Assembly: GCA_003583745.1 (NCBI GenBank)
Contig: QXPY01000004.1
Span: 292,543 to 356,542, forward strand
Source: Rhodocyclales bacterium GT-UBC
GTDB taxonomy: Bacteria; Pseudomonadota; Gammaproteobacteria; Burkholderiales; Rhodocyclaceae
Direction: 5' to 3'
Length of the DNA stretch: 64,000 nt
Both the position numbers and the translations under genes were made by a program. The notes under the pieces were generated by a model. The model saw only the letters and a program-made list of their open reading frames with translations. It was not told the DNA's origin and made no database searches. Shown here piece after piece: positions 9,493 to 17,400 of the stretch; positions within the stretch are counted from its first letter, which is position 1; the number at the start of each line of letters is the position of its first letter.

Positions 9493-10209
9493 ATGATCTC
9501 CCTGCGCCCGTCCGCAGAACGCGGTTTCGCCGACCACGGCTGGTTGCTCGCCCGCCACAGCTTTTCCTTTGCCGAGTATTACGATCCGGCCGAAATGGGC
9601 TGGGGGGCCTTGCGCGTCATCAACGAGGACCGCGTCGCCCCCGGCACCGGCTTCGGTACGCACGGCCATCGCGACATGGAAATCGTCACCTACATCCTGG
9701 CCGGGACGCTGGAGCACAAGGACAGCCTCGGCCATGTCGGGCAGATCCGGCGCGGTGAGGTGCAACGCATGAGCGCCGGCAAGGGCATCATGCACAGCGA
9801 ATACAACCCTTCGGCCGAGGAGGAAACCCATCTGTTGCAGATCTGGATCCAGCCGGCCGAGAAAGGGACACGGGCGAGCTACGAGCAGCAGGCGCTGCCG
9901 GTCGAGGAAATGCGCGGTCGCTGGCGGCTGGTCGCGTCGCCCGATGGCGCCGAGGGCAGTCCCACCATCGGTCAGGATGCCCGTCTTTACGCCACCGTAC
10001 TGGGGGCGGACGAATCCGCCGCTTTTCGCCCGGCGCCCGGGCGTCTGGTCTATGTGCACGTGGTGCGCGGCCGGCTGTCGCTCAACGGCCTGAGCCTGGT
10101 GAGCGGCGATGGCGCCAAGGTTGCCGACGAAGCCGAACTCGAATTCGTGGCCGGCGAAGAGTCGGAGTTCCTGCTCTTCGATCTGCCACCCCAGGCTGAA
10201 CAGGCCTGA
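9493..10209 (+). CDS. Pirin family protein, YhhW-like bicupin
   Basis: 238 residues, two cupin domains. The metal ligands of the N-terminal cupin are present as H57, H59, H101 and E103 (GTHGHRDMEIVTY and GKGIMHSEYN), exactly the layout of E. coli YhhW, which has quercetin 2,3-dioxygenase activity in vitro. The C-terminal cupin (PGRLVYVHVVRGRLSLNG) lacks a metal site, as usual. The RBS AAGGAG lies seven bases before the ATG. It sits between the divergent LysR gene and a flavodoxin-fold reductase, which suggests a quinone or aromatic stress response. The physiological substrate is unknown. Confidence 0.92.
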   Translation: MISLRPSAERGFADHGWLLARHSFSFAEYYDPAEMGWGALRVINEDRVAPGTGFGTHGHRDMEIVTYILAGTLEHKDSLGHVGQIRRGEVQRMSAGKGIMHSEYNPSAEEETHLLQIWIQPAEKGTRASYEQQALPVEEMRGRWRLVASPDGAEGSPTIGQDARLYATVLGADESAAFRPAPGRLVYVHVVRGRLSLNGLSLVSGDGAKVADEAELEFVAGEESEFLLFDLPPQAEQA

Positions 10210-10240
10210 TTTTTAACCTGCTACTTTTCAAGGAAGTCTC

Positions 10241-10795
10241 ATGAGCAAAGTTGTTGTCGTTTATCACTCCGGCTACGGCCATACCCAACGCGTTGCCCAG
10301 CACGTTGCCGAAGGCGCCGGTGCCGAACTGCTTGCCATCGATGCCGAAGGCAATCTGCCGGAAGCGGCCTGGGATAAGCTCAATGCCGCCGATGCCATCA
10401 TCTTTGGTTCGCCGACCTACATGGGCGGCCCGAGCTGGCAATTCAAGAAATTTGCCGATGCCTCTTCCAAGGCCTGGTTTACCCGCGCCTGGCAGGACAA
10501 GGTCTTCGGTGCCTTCACCAATAGCGCCAGCCCGGTCGGCGACAAGGGTGCGACCCTGATCAGTCTGCAAACGCTGGCTGCGCAGCACGGCGGCATCTGG
10601 GTCAGCCTCGGCCTGCTGCCGAGCAACAAGAAGGAATCGACCCGTCTCGACGTAAACAGCCTGGGTGGTTCGGTTGGCCTGCTGGTTCAATCGCCGTCGG
10701 ATGCCAGCGTCGAAGAAATCCCGCAGGGCGATCTCGATACCGCCAAGCTCTACGGCAAGCGCGTTGCCGACGTGGCTGCCAAGCTGCGCGGCTGA
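10241..10795 (+). CDS. Flavodoxin-fold NAD(P)H:quinone oxidoreductase-like protein
   Basis: 184 residues with a flavodoxin fold. The FMN phosphate loop is VVVYHSGYGHTQRVA (about 5-19), and FGSPTYMGGPSWQFK provides the isoalloxazine-binding loop, as in WrbA-type enzymes. The likely reaction is two-electron reduction of quinones. It is shorter than WrbA (about 198) and is best called WrbA-like. It starts 31 bases after the pirin stop behind AAGGAAG and ends at a strong terminator, so pirin and reductase form one transcription unit opposite the LysR gene. Confidence 0.88.
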   Translation: MSKVVVVYHSGYGHTQRVAQHVAEGAGAELLAIDAEGNLPEAAWDKLNAADAIIFGSPTYMGGPSWQFKKFADASSKAWFTRAWQDKVFGAFTNSASPVGDKGATLISLQTLAAQHGGIWVSLGLLPSNKKESTRLDVNSLGGSVGLLVQSPSDASVEEIPQGDLDTAKLYGKRVADVAAKLRG

Positions 10796-10831
10796 TCGTC
10801 CGTTGCGGCGATAGCCGCAGTTAAAACAGAG

Positions 10832-10854
10832 CGCCCGCGTTTGCGGGCGTTTTC
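10832..10854 (+). terminator. Rho-independent terminator of the pirin/reductase operon
   Basis: GCCCGC-GTTT-GCGGGC followed by GTTTT, 37 bases after the stop of the flavodoxin-fold gene and just before the convergent GGDEF gene. Confidence 0.75.
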
Positions 10855-10878
10855 ATTTGCCCGGCGGATGCGCCCGGC

Positions 10879-12030
10879 CTAGCCTTCGACCCGGTTGCGA
10901 CCGCTTTCCTTGGCCCGGTACAGTTTTTCGTCGGCGATGGCGAGCAACGCCTCGATACTCTCCGGCTGAGCGGCTTTGCCGACCACGACGGCCACGCCGA
11001 GGCTGACGGTGTAAGCCGGCAGGCCCTTGCCCGGCTGTTTCTGGATTTGCTGGCGAATGCGCTCGGCGACCTGTTTGGCTTCGCTCAGGCCGGTGTCCGG
11101 CAGCAGGATGACGAATTCCTCGCCGCCAAAACGGGCGAAGATGTCCGGGATGCGCAGCATCTGGCTGGTGCGCTGGCAGAAATCCTTGATCACCAGGTCG
11201 CCGATGTGGTGTCCGTGCGTGTCATTGACCTTCTTGAAAAAGTCGATGTCCGAGGTGATCGCCGCCAGCGGCTGCCCGGAGCGTCGGCTGCGTGCCCATT
11301 CCACCGCGGCCCGGCTGAAGAAGGCGCGCCGGTTGAGGGCGCCGGTCATCGGGTCGCGTGTCGCCATGAACTCCAGTTCCACGCGTAGCCGTTCGTTGGC
11401 CAGCAGGATCAGGCCGATCGACAGGCCCAGGACACCCAGCGAGAAAAAGCCGAGGTAAATTTGCTGGATCAGGTTGTGGTCGAACAGGTCGTCGCTCTGC
11501 TCGACGACGACGGGCAAGGTGGCGATGCGATAGATCGCAACCAGCAGGCCAAGGAGGAAGAAGACACCGAGAAAGCGGCTGCCGAAGCGGCGCGGCGGCG
11601 CCTGCCAGGCGAGATAGGCGCCGACGGCGGAGAATGCGATGTGGGCCAAGGCCATCAGGAACAGGCGCCCCTGATAGTGCTGCGAACCGTAGGTCAGCCA
11701 GACAATGACGATGAGCAAGGCGCCGATGGCATCCAGTGCCGGGCGCCAGAGGGGAGGGCGGCCGCAATAGCGCTGCAGGCCAACGGTCATCAGCAGTTGC
11801 CCGAACAGGAACAGGCCGCTGGCCAGCACCACGGAGAACAAACTGGGTAAATGGCCGCGCAGCGCTGCCAGTCCGGAAGCAAAGGCGATCAGCGTGACGG
11901 CTTTGGCCCAATCGTCCAGGCCTTCGATTTCGCTCGGGAAGCTCCTCGCCTGAACCCAAAGCACCAGTGCGCAGAGCAGGCCGAGCAAGCTGGCGATGAA
12001 CAGGAAGGTACGCGGGTCGATGAAATCCAT
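10879..12030 (-). CDS. Membrane-anchored diguanylate cyclase (GGDEF)
   Basis: 383 residues. The first 210 contain about seven hydrophobic segments, a multi-helix membrane sensor of 7TM type without a recognised ligand site. The GGDEF domain follows: ATRDPMTGALNRRAFF, DIDFFKKVNDTHGH, and the catalytic GGEEF at 302-306. An RxxD inhibitory site (R293-D296) lies five residues before GGEEF, so the enzyme is probably active and feedback-inhibited by c-di-GMP. It is convergent with the flavodoxin-fold gene and followed upstream by an exonuclease gene with a 23-base gap. Confidence 0.92.
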   Translation of the reverse strand: MDFIDPRTFLFIASLLGLLCALVLWVQARSFPSEIEGLDDWAKAVTLIAFASGLAALRGHLPSLFSVVLASGLFLFGQLLMTVGLQRYCGRPPLWRPALDAIGALLIVIVWLTYGSQHYQGRLFLMALAHIAFSAVGAYLAWQAPPRRFGSRFLGVFFLLGLLVAIYRIATLPVVVEQSDDLFDHNLIQQIYLGFFSLGVLGLSIGLILLANERLRVELEFMATRDPMTGALNRRAFFSRAAVEWARSRRSGQPLAAITSDIDFFKKVNDTHGHHIGDLVIKDFCQRTSQMLRIPDIFARFGGEEFVILLPDTGLSEAKQVAERIRQQIQKQPGKGLPAYTVSLGVAVVVGKAAQPESIEALLAIADEKLYRAKESGRNRVEG

Positions 12031-12053
12031 CAGCTATCGTTCGGTGAGAAAAA

Positions 12054-12677
12054 TTAACTGTCCTGGCAAGTCGCCAGATGTTGTGCCAGGCAGGCCTCCA
12101 GCTTGGCCTTGGGGGTGCGCTGTAATTTGCATAGCAGGTTGTGCGAGATTTCCTCGACCTGGTAGCGGCGTCGCAACTCGTCGGCCAGGTGAAGCATCAG
12201 GTTGGCCGCCATTTCGGCATCGGCCAGTGCCCGGTGCGCCCGTCCGGCCGCTGGCAGGCCAGCGAATTCGACCAGCGCGCCCAGTTTGTGGCTCGGCGCC
12301 TGCGGCAGCAAACGGCGGGACAGCAGCAGCGAGCAGGCAAATTCCTGGGGCCGGCAAAGCTCGATCCGGGCCAGCTCGGCATCCCAGAACTTGCTGTCGA
12401 ACGAAGCGTTGTGCGCGATCAGCGGCGTCTTGCCGACGAATTCGAAAACCTCCCGCATCACCTCGGCCGCCGGCGGCGCCGAACGGATCATCTGGTTGGA
12501 AATGCCAGTCAGCCCTTCGATGAAAGCGGGAATGCGCACGCCGGCATTCATCAGGCTCTGATAACGATCCACGACTTGGCCATCGGCCAGGATCACGGCG
12601 GCAATTTCCGTGGCACGGTCGCCCTGGGCGGGCGACAAACCGGTGGTCTCAAAGTCGATTACTGCGACAACTTCCAA
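12054..12677 (-). CDS. DEDD-family 3'-5' exonuclease (DnaQ-like)
   Basis: 207 residues from a TTG at 12677. The DEDDh residues are visible: D and E in VIDFETTGL, D in HNASFDSKFWD, and H with D in RAHRALADAEMAANL. This is the proofreading-exonuclease fold seen in DnaQ, RNase T and many stand-alone nucleases. The TTG start is preferred because AAGAGG lies eight bases upstream and the protein then begins directly with the first strand. An ATG at 12767 would add 30 residues unlike the family and has no Shine-Dalgarno sequence. A cysteine-containing C-terminal tail (KAKLEACLAQHLATCQDS) is unusual. It lacks the DnaQ polymerase-binding region, so it is probably a repair or RNA-trimming enzyme. Confidence 0.85.
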   Translation of the reverse strand: MEVVAVIDFETTGLSPAQGDRATEIAAVILADGQVVDRYQSLMNAGVRIPAFIEGLTGISNQMIRSAPPAAEVMREVFEFVGKTPLIAHNASFDSKFWDAELARIELCRPQEFACSLLLSRRLLPQAPSHKLGALVEFAGLPAAGRAHRALADAEMAANLMLHLADELRRRYQVEEISHNLLCKLQRTPKAKLEACLAQHLATCQDS

Positions 12678-12884
12678 AACGGATACCTCTTGTCTGAAGC
12701 CAAAGTGAGATGGAGCGGTGCGGATTGTCTCATTAGTCGAGAGCTCCGCGCTTTTCCCGAGATGCATGGGGGCAATGAATCACCGTATATGCAGGCCTGG
12801 TCGGTGTTTTGCTTTCCATATACGTTACAATTGATTTTTATGCCTTTTAAATATCAAATTTAACAATCAAGGGAGAAAGCATTC

Positions 12885-13559
12885 ATGATTGCCAAGAAAA
12901 CAGCCCTCTGTATCTCTGCCACCTTGCTGGCGACGCTGGCCGGTTGTGCTACGGAAGATTCGCGCGTCATCGTGCCGCAACAAACCGCGGCTTCGGTCCG
13001 GCCCTATGTCGGCATGCGCCAGCCGATTTCTGTCGGCAAGTTCGACAATCGCTCGAGTTTCATGCGTGGGGTCTTTACCGATGGCGCGGACCGTCTGGGC
13101 AGCCAGGCCAAGACCATCCTGATTTCCCATTTGCAGCAGACCAACCGTTTCTCGGTTCTCGACCGTGAGAACATGACGGAAATCAAGCAGGAAGCGACCA
13201 TTGCCAAGAAGCAGCAGGCGCTTAAGGGGGCGAAATTTGTCGTCACCGGTGATGTCACCGAATTTGGTCGCAAGGAAGTCGGCGATCATCAACTGTTCGG
13301 CATTCTGGGCCGCGGAAAGCAACAGATTGCCTATGCCAAGGTGACCTTGAACGTGGTCGACGTCGAGACATCTGAAGTCATTTATTCCGCTGCCGGCGCC
13401 GGTGAGTACTCCCTGTCCAACCGCGAAGTGGTCGGTTTTGGCGGAACTGCCAGCTACGATTCGACCCTGAACGGCAAGGTGCTTGATCTGGCCATTCGTC
13501 AAGCGGTCGATGGGTTGGTCAATGGCATAGAAGCCGGCGCTTGGCGCCCGGCCAATTGA
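12885..13559 (+). CDS. CsgG/HfaB-family lipoprotein
   Basis: 224 residues with a lipoprotein signal peptide: basic MIAKK, hydrophobic core, lipobox LAGC with Cys21. The mature part matches the CsgG fold: ISVGKFDNRSSF, SHLQQTNRFSVLDRENM, KGAKFVVTGDVTEFG, YAKVTLNVVDVETSEVI. CsgG-like proteins are outer-membrane assembly or pore-forming lipoproteins, but no curli genes are near. It is the first of three lipoprotein genes on the same strand (spacings 18 and 10 bases). The same trio (CsgG-like, DUF4810, DUF799) recurs in other betaproteobacteria including Neisseria. The RBS is GGGAG. An AT-rich upstream region holds the promoter. Confidence 0.9.
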   Translation: MIAKKTALCISATLLATLAGCATEDSRVIVPQQTAASVRPYVGMRQPISVGKFDNRSSFMRGVFTDGADRLGSQAKTILISHLQQTNRFSVLDRENMTEIKQEATIAKKQQALKGAKFVVTGDVTEFGRKEVGDHQLFGILGRGKQQIAYAKVTLNVVDVETSEVIYSAAGAGEYSLSNREVVGFGGTASYDSTLNGKVLDLAIRQAVDGLVNGIEAGAWRPAN

Positions 13560-13577
13560 TTCCGGCGAGTTCGCGAT

Positions 13578-13943
13578 ATGACTCAAGGAAATTCGATTTG
13601 GGGAGCAATCCTGGTCGGCTGCCTGGCGGCGGCCACGCTGTCAGGCTGCGTGACGCGGCCACAGCCCATCTACTACTGGGGGGACTTCACGAGCCAGCAG
13701 TATGGCTATTTCAAGGGCGACAAAGGGCCGGAAGAGGGCATCCTGGCCCTTGAAAAGGTTCGCGAGCAAGCCAAGGCGCAAGGCAAGCCGGTTCCGCCGG
13801 GCATGCAGGCGCATCTGGGCATGCTGTACGGCTTGACCGGTCGTACCGATCTGTTTGAACTGAATCTGCTCGCCGAGCGGCAACAGTTCCCGGAAAGTTC
13901 GGCGTATGTCGACTTCCTGATGAAGAAAAACCAGAAACAGTAA
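13578..13943 (+). CDS. DUF4810 family lipoprotein
   Basis: 121 residues. Signal peptide with lipobox LSGC (Cys24), then the DUF4810 signature PIYYWGDFTSQQYGYFKGDKGPEEGILALEKV. The remainder is helical and TPR-like (GMQAHLGMLYGLTGRTD). Its function is unknown; it presumably works with the flanking CsgG-like and DUF799 lipoproteins at the outer membrane. It starts 18 bases after the first gene of the trio, behind the weak RBS AAGGAAA-like sequence. Confidence 0.87.
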   Translation: MTQGNSIWGAILVGCLAAATLSGCVTRPQPIYYWGDFTSQQYGYFKGDKGPEEGILALEKVREQAKAQGKPVPPGMQAHLGMLYGLTGRTDLFELNLLAERQQFPESSAYVDFLMKKNQKQ

Positions 13944-13953
13944 AGCGATCCAG

Positions 13954-14637
13954 ATGAAAGCCAATACGATTCATTCGCTGCGCCTGGCCGCCTTGCTTGC
14001 CGCAGCCTTGTTCCTCTCCGCTTGTGCCACCACCCGGAAGCCCTATGACTACACGGCTTTCAAGGAGGCCCGGCCGGCATCCATCCTCGTTCTGCCGCCC
14101 TTGAACAACTCTCCGGATGTCAATGCGACTTACAGCATGATGTCCCAGACCACCGCGCCGCTGGCCGAGTCCGGCTACTACGTTTTTCCGGTAACGCTGG
14201 TGGCCGAGACCTTCAAGCAAAATGGGCTGACCTCGCCGACCGACATTCACGAGGTTTCGATCAGCAAATTACGTGAGATTTTCGGGGCCGATGCCGCCCT
14301 CTACATCAACGTCAGACAGTACGGAACGTCCTATACGGTGATTGCCAGCGAGACACGCGTCACGGCGGAAGGGCGACTGGTTGATCTGCGCAGCGGGCAA
14401 GTGTTGTGGACCGGTGCGGCAACGGCGTCCAGTGCAGAAGGTGAAAGCAATAGCGGCGGCCTGATCGGGATGTTGGTGAAGGCGGCTATCAAACAAATTG
14501 CCGAAACAATTAGTAGCCAAGGCCATGTGATTGCGGGGCGAACCAGTGCGCGTTTGCTCAGTGGCGGTATTCCTAACGGTATTTTGTATGGTCCCCGTTC
14601 CCCTAAATACCTTCAGGATGGAGTTCCTACGCAATAG
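13954..14637 (+). CDS. DUF799 (GNA1162-like) lipoprotein
   Basis: 227 residues. Lipoprotein signal with lipobox LSAC (Cys24). The DUF799 signature RPASILVLPPLNNSPDVNATYSMMSQTTAPLAESGYYVFPV follows, related to the Neisseria surface antigen GNA1162, whose fold resembles TolB/CsgG-type domains. The glycine-rich segment SNSGGLIGMLVKAAIKQIAETI may be an amphipathic membrane-contacting helix. It ends the trio and is followed by a strong terminator. The three proteins are likely partners in an envelope complex; the transported or assembled substrate is unknown. Confidence 0.88.
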   Translation: MKANTIHSLRLAALLAAALFLSACATTRKPYDYTAFKEARPASILVLPPLNNSPDVNATYSMMSQTTAPLAESGYYVFPVTLVAETFKQNGLTSPTDIHEVSISKLREIFGADAALYINVRQYGTSYTVIASETRVTAEGRLVDLRSGQVLWTGAATASSAEGESNSGGLIGMLVKAAIKQIAETISSQGHVIAGRTSARLLSGGIPNGILYGPRSPKYLQDGVPTQ

Positions 14638-14672
14638 CATGATTTGATCATGCGTGGCATGCGAGAGGCTCT

Positions 14673-14703
14673 GAAGGCTGCCTATGGGCGGCCTTCTTTT
14701 TTT
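14673..14703 (+). terminator. Rho-independent terminator of the three-lipoprotein operon
   Basis: GAAGGC...GCCTTC arms (14673-14678 and 14691-14696), extended inward by TGCC/GGCG, followed by seven T residues, 36 bases after the DUF799 stop. Confidence 0.8.
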
Positions 14704-14744
14704 AAGGAGTAGGGAGTTTGTCGCCAGCTTCCTGCTTCAAGTGC

Positions 14745-15908
14745 TTAAGCGATCTCGCTGGCCAGCTTGGCTTCGATTCGATTCCTGCCCATTTCCTTGG
14801 CCCGGTACATTGCCGCGTCGGCGCGATGCAGCGTGTTTTCGAGGGCTTCGCCCGGTTGGCATTGGGTGATCCCGATGCTGATCGTGATGGGGATCGGGCC
14901 CAGCGAACTGGCGCAGGGCTGGGCGGCGATCCGGCTGCGCAGGCGTTCGGCGATGTTATAGGCGTCCGCGATATCGGTGTCGGGCAGGAAGGCGGCGAAT
15001 TCCTCGCCGCCGATGCGGCCGAGGACGTCTTCGTTGCGCAGGCAGGCGGTGGCGATTTTGACGAAATGGCAAAGCACTTCATCGCCAGCACGGTGCCCGA
15101 AACTGTCGTTGGTTTGTTTGAAGTGATCGAGATCGATCAGCATGACGGCGAGCGGCGTTTCGCGTCGCGTGGTCGAACTGATGGCCTTGTCGAACAGCGT
15201 CAGGAAGGAGCGACGGTTGAAGGCATTGGTCAGGGGGTCGATTTCCGCCAGGGTCCGAAGCTCGCTGGTGATCGATTCGCTGATCAGCATGAGGGTGGCG
15301 AAGGCCATGACGACCAGGCAGATGATGGGTTCGAGGATCAGGAACGGGGGCAGGTCGGTGCCCTGGGTCAGGGTCATGCCTGGATCGCTCTGGCGGACGA
15401 AATGGATGAAGCGGAGGAAAACGAAAATCGTGTGGGCCAGGCAGGGGATGGCAAAGATATAGCGTGCGGGGTACTGGTGGACACTGCCTTTGGTGATGGT
15501 CAGGAAGCAGAGGCAGAACAGGATGCTGGTGACCAGCGTGGACAAGGCGGCTCGCCAGGCCGGGTTGGGGCTGATCGAGGTGAAGTAGGCGGCGTTGATG
15601 GCGAGGGCCGCGATGATCCCGAGGGCACGCGATATCGGCCAGGCCTTGAGCCCCATGTAACTGCGCAGGCCCATCAGCATCAGGTAGGCGGTCAGAAAGA
15701 GGGTGAGCTGGGCTCCGACTACAACCGAGAGTTCGGGTTGATAGGAGCGCGTCAGCAGATTGATGGCGGAAAGGAAGGCGGCCAGGTAGGAGCCGGTCCA
15801 GAATAATTGGGCCGGGAAACGGCGGCCAAAGTACCAGGCGGCAAACTGTATCAGGGCCATGACGCCGAGGAGAATGGCCAGGACAACGAGTAGCGTGGGG
15901 CTATGCAC
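14745..15908 (-). CDS. Membrane diguanylate cyclase (GGDEF)
   Basis: 387 residues from the GTG at 15908, with CGGAG ten bases upstream. The frame continues to an ATG at 15992, which would add 28 basic residues before the first helix. About six membrane helices (residues 4-215) precede the GGDEF domain: LAEIDPLTNAFNRRSFL, DLDHFKQTNDSFGH, and catalytic GGEEF at 300-304. The inhibitory RxxD site (R291-D294) is five residues upstream. It is the second membrane-anchored cyclase within 4 kb; its sensor helices differ in sequence from the one at 10879-12030, so the input signal is probably different. Confidence 0.9.
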   Translation of the reverse strand: MHSPTLLVVLAILLGVMALIQFAAWYFGRRFPAQLFWTGSYLAAFLSAINLLTRSYQPELSVVVGAQLTLFLTAYLMLMGLRSYMGLKAWPISRALGIIAALAINAAYFTSISPNPAWRAALSTLVTSILFCLCFLTITKGSVHQYPARYIFAIPCLAHTIFVFLRFIHFVRQSDPGMTLTQGTDLPPFLILEPIICLVVMAFATLMLISESITSELRTLAEIDPLTNAFNRRSFLTLFDKAISSTTRRETPLAVMLIDLDHFKQTNDSFGHRAGDEVLCHFVKIATACLRNEDVLGRIGGEEFAAFLPDTDIADAYNIAERLRSRIAAQPCASSLGPIPITISIGITQCQPGEALENTLHRADAAMYRAKEMGRNRIEAKLASEIA

Positions 15909-16070
15909 CTGCGTGGGACTCCGGGGGGGATCGCATTTGATTGATATCAATGATAACCGGCGAATCCGCCAGATTGTTTGAATGGGCTGCAAAAGCCTTG
16001 GGAGAGAGGCGTGGATCGCCGGCTGGCACTGTTATAGTGCGTTAATTAATCGAATGGTCCGGGGGGATGC

Positions 16071-16874
16071 ATGGCGTTGACAACTTCACTGGCGGATTTG
16101 TCCGTTATTCTGGTCGAGCCGTCTCACATGCAGGCCAATCTGGTCAGTCGAATGCTGCAGCACCAAGGGGTGCGTCATGTGACCGTGGTGGAAAGCGGCG
16201 AGGCGGCCATGGCCGCGCTGTGGAATGAGGGCGGGGGCGGGCATCTGCTGATCAGCAGCCTTTACTTGCCGGACATGGCAGGTACCGATCTGGTGATGGC
16301 CATGCGTGCCGATCCGACTTTCGAAACCGTGCCCTTCATCCTGGTTTCCAGCGAGACCCGGCCGCAAGTGCTGGAGCCGATACGTCAATCCGGTGCCTGC
16401 TGCATCGTCAGCAAGCCGTTCAACGAGCAGCAGTTGTCCCGTGCTTTGTTCGCCGCGGCCGATTATCTCAATCCTCCCGACGATCTCGATGTGGTCGAGC
16501 TGGAAAACCTGCGCGTGCTGGTCGTCGATGACAGCCTGGCTTCCCGACGTCACATCCACCGCCTGCTCGGGGCGCTGGGGATCGAACATATCACCGAAGC
16601 CGCCAATGGCCGCGAAGCCGTCGCCTTGTTGCAGGAGACCATGGTCGACCTGGTGATTACCGACTACAACATGCCCGAGATGGATGGCCGGGAGCTGACC
16701 GAGTACATCCGGACGCAGAGCTGGCAAGCCGATGTGCCGGTGCTGATGGTGACCGGCGAGCAGAACATGGGGCGTCTCGCCGCCGTCGAGCGGGCGGGGG
16801 TTTCGGCAATCTGCGACAAACCCTTCGAAGCGGCCAGTATTCGGCGCTTGATCAGCGACGCCTTGACGCGATAA
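16071..16874 (+). CDS. Tandem receiver-domain protein with a degenerate first receiver
   Basis: 267 residues, two CheY-like domains and no output domain. Receiver 1 (about 8-130) has VEPS where the acidic pocket should be and LLISSLYLPDMAG where the phosphoacceptor Asp is replaced by Ser, yet it keeps the late Lys (SKPF). Receiver 2 (about 145-265) is complete: VVDDS, VITDYNMPEMDG and DKPF. So the first domain is probably a pseudo-receiver used for protein contact, and the second is phosphorylated. No kinase is adjacent; the hybrid kinases elsewhere in the window are possible partners. It overlaps the 3' end of the next, convergent gene by 23 bases. Confidence 0.88.
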   Translation: MALTTSLADLSVILVEPSHMQANLVSRMLQHQGVRHVTVVESGEAAMAALWNEGGGGHLLISSLYLPDMAGTDLVMAMRADPTFETVPFILVSSETRPQVLEPIRQSGACCIVSKPFNEQQLSRALFAAADYLNPPDDLDVVELENLRVLVVDDSLASRRHIHRLLGALGIEHITEAANGREAVALLQETMVDLVITDYNMPEMDGRELTEYIRTQSWQADVPVLMVTGEQNMGRLAAVERAGVSAICDKPFEAASIRRLISDALTR

Positions 16875-17400
16875 GCCGGATGAGTCCCTGGCGGGCGACG
16901 ATGGCCAGCGCCACCAGCGCCAGCAAGGGGTCGAGCAGGACGTCCCACAGGTTGGCGAACAGGCCGCTGGCGTAGCCGAGCAGGTCAAGGCTGAGAATGC
17001 CGAGCCAGAGGTTCTGGCGCCGCCAGAACAAGGCCACGGCGACCGGGATCAGCGCGGCGAGGATGGCCCAGGGCTGGTAGCCGAGGGCGTAGGGGTCGAA
17101 CGGCCCCCAGCCCAGCGCCGTCGGGTAGAACAGCGCCACGAAACAGAGCAGGCCGAGCGCCGGTTTGAACGACAGTGGCGATGGCGAACGACCGGCAACT
17201 TGCAGCAGGGCCAGTTGCAACAGGGTCAACGAGGGCGTCCCAAAAATCCCGTGCAGCATCGGTGCGATGCCGACCATCAAGGACAGCGCGGTGGCGGCAA
17301 GGGCGACGCGCGCCCGATATTCGCCGAGCGGCAACTGGCTGACCAGGGCGGCGAAGATCAGGGCGTGGGCAAGCAGGCCGTAGGCAGCAACCGGGTTCAT
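16852..17400 (-). CDS. Integral membrane protein of unknown function
   Basis: 182 residues, about six hydrophobic helices, including AHALIFAALVSQLPLGE, VALAATALSLMVGIAPMLHGIFG, LGLLCFVALFYPTALGW and AILAALIPVAVALFW. The family is not recognised. It is the last gene of a coupled leftward operon: its ATG overlaps the stop of the sialidase-like gene (ATGA), and that gene in turn overlaps the glycosyltransferase gene. The context suggests cell-surface glycan handling. Its own stop lies inside the convergent tandem-receiver gene. Confidence 0.8.
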   Translation of the reverse strand: MNPVAAYGLLAHALIFAALVSQLPLGEYRARVALAATALSLMVGIAPMLHGIFGTPSLTLLQLALLQVAGRSPSPLSFKPALGLLCFVALFYPTALGWGPFDPYALGYQPWAILAALIPVAVALFWRRQNLWLGILSLDLLGYASGLFANLWDVLLDPLLALVALAIVARQGLIRLIASRRR

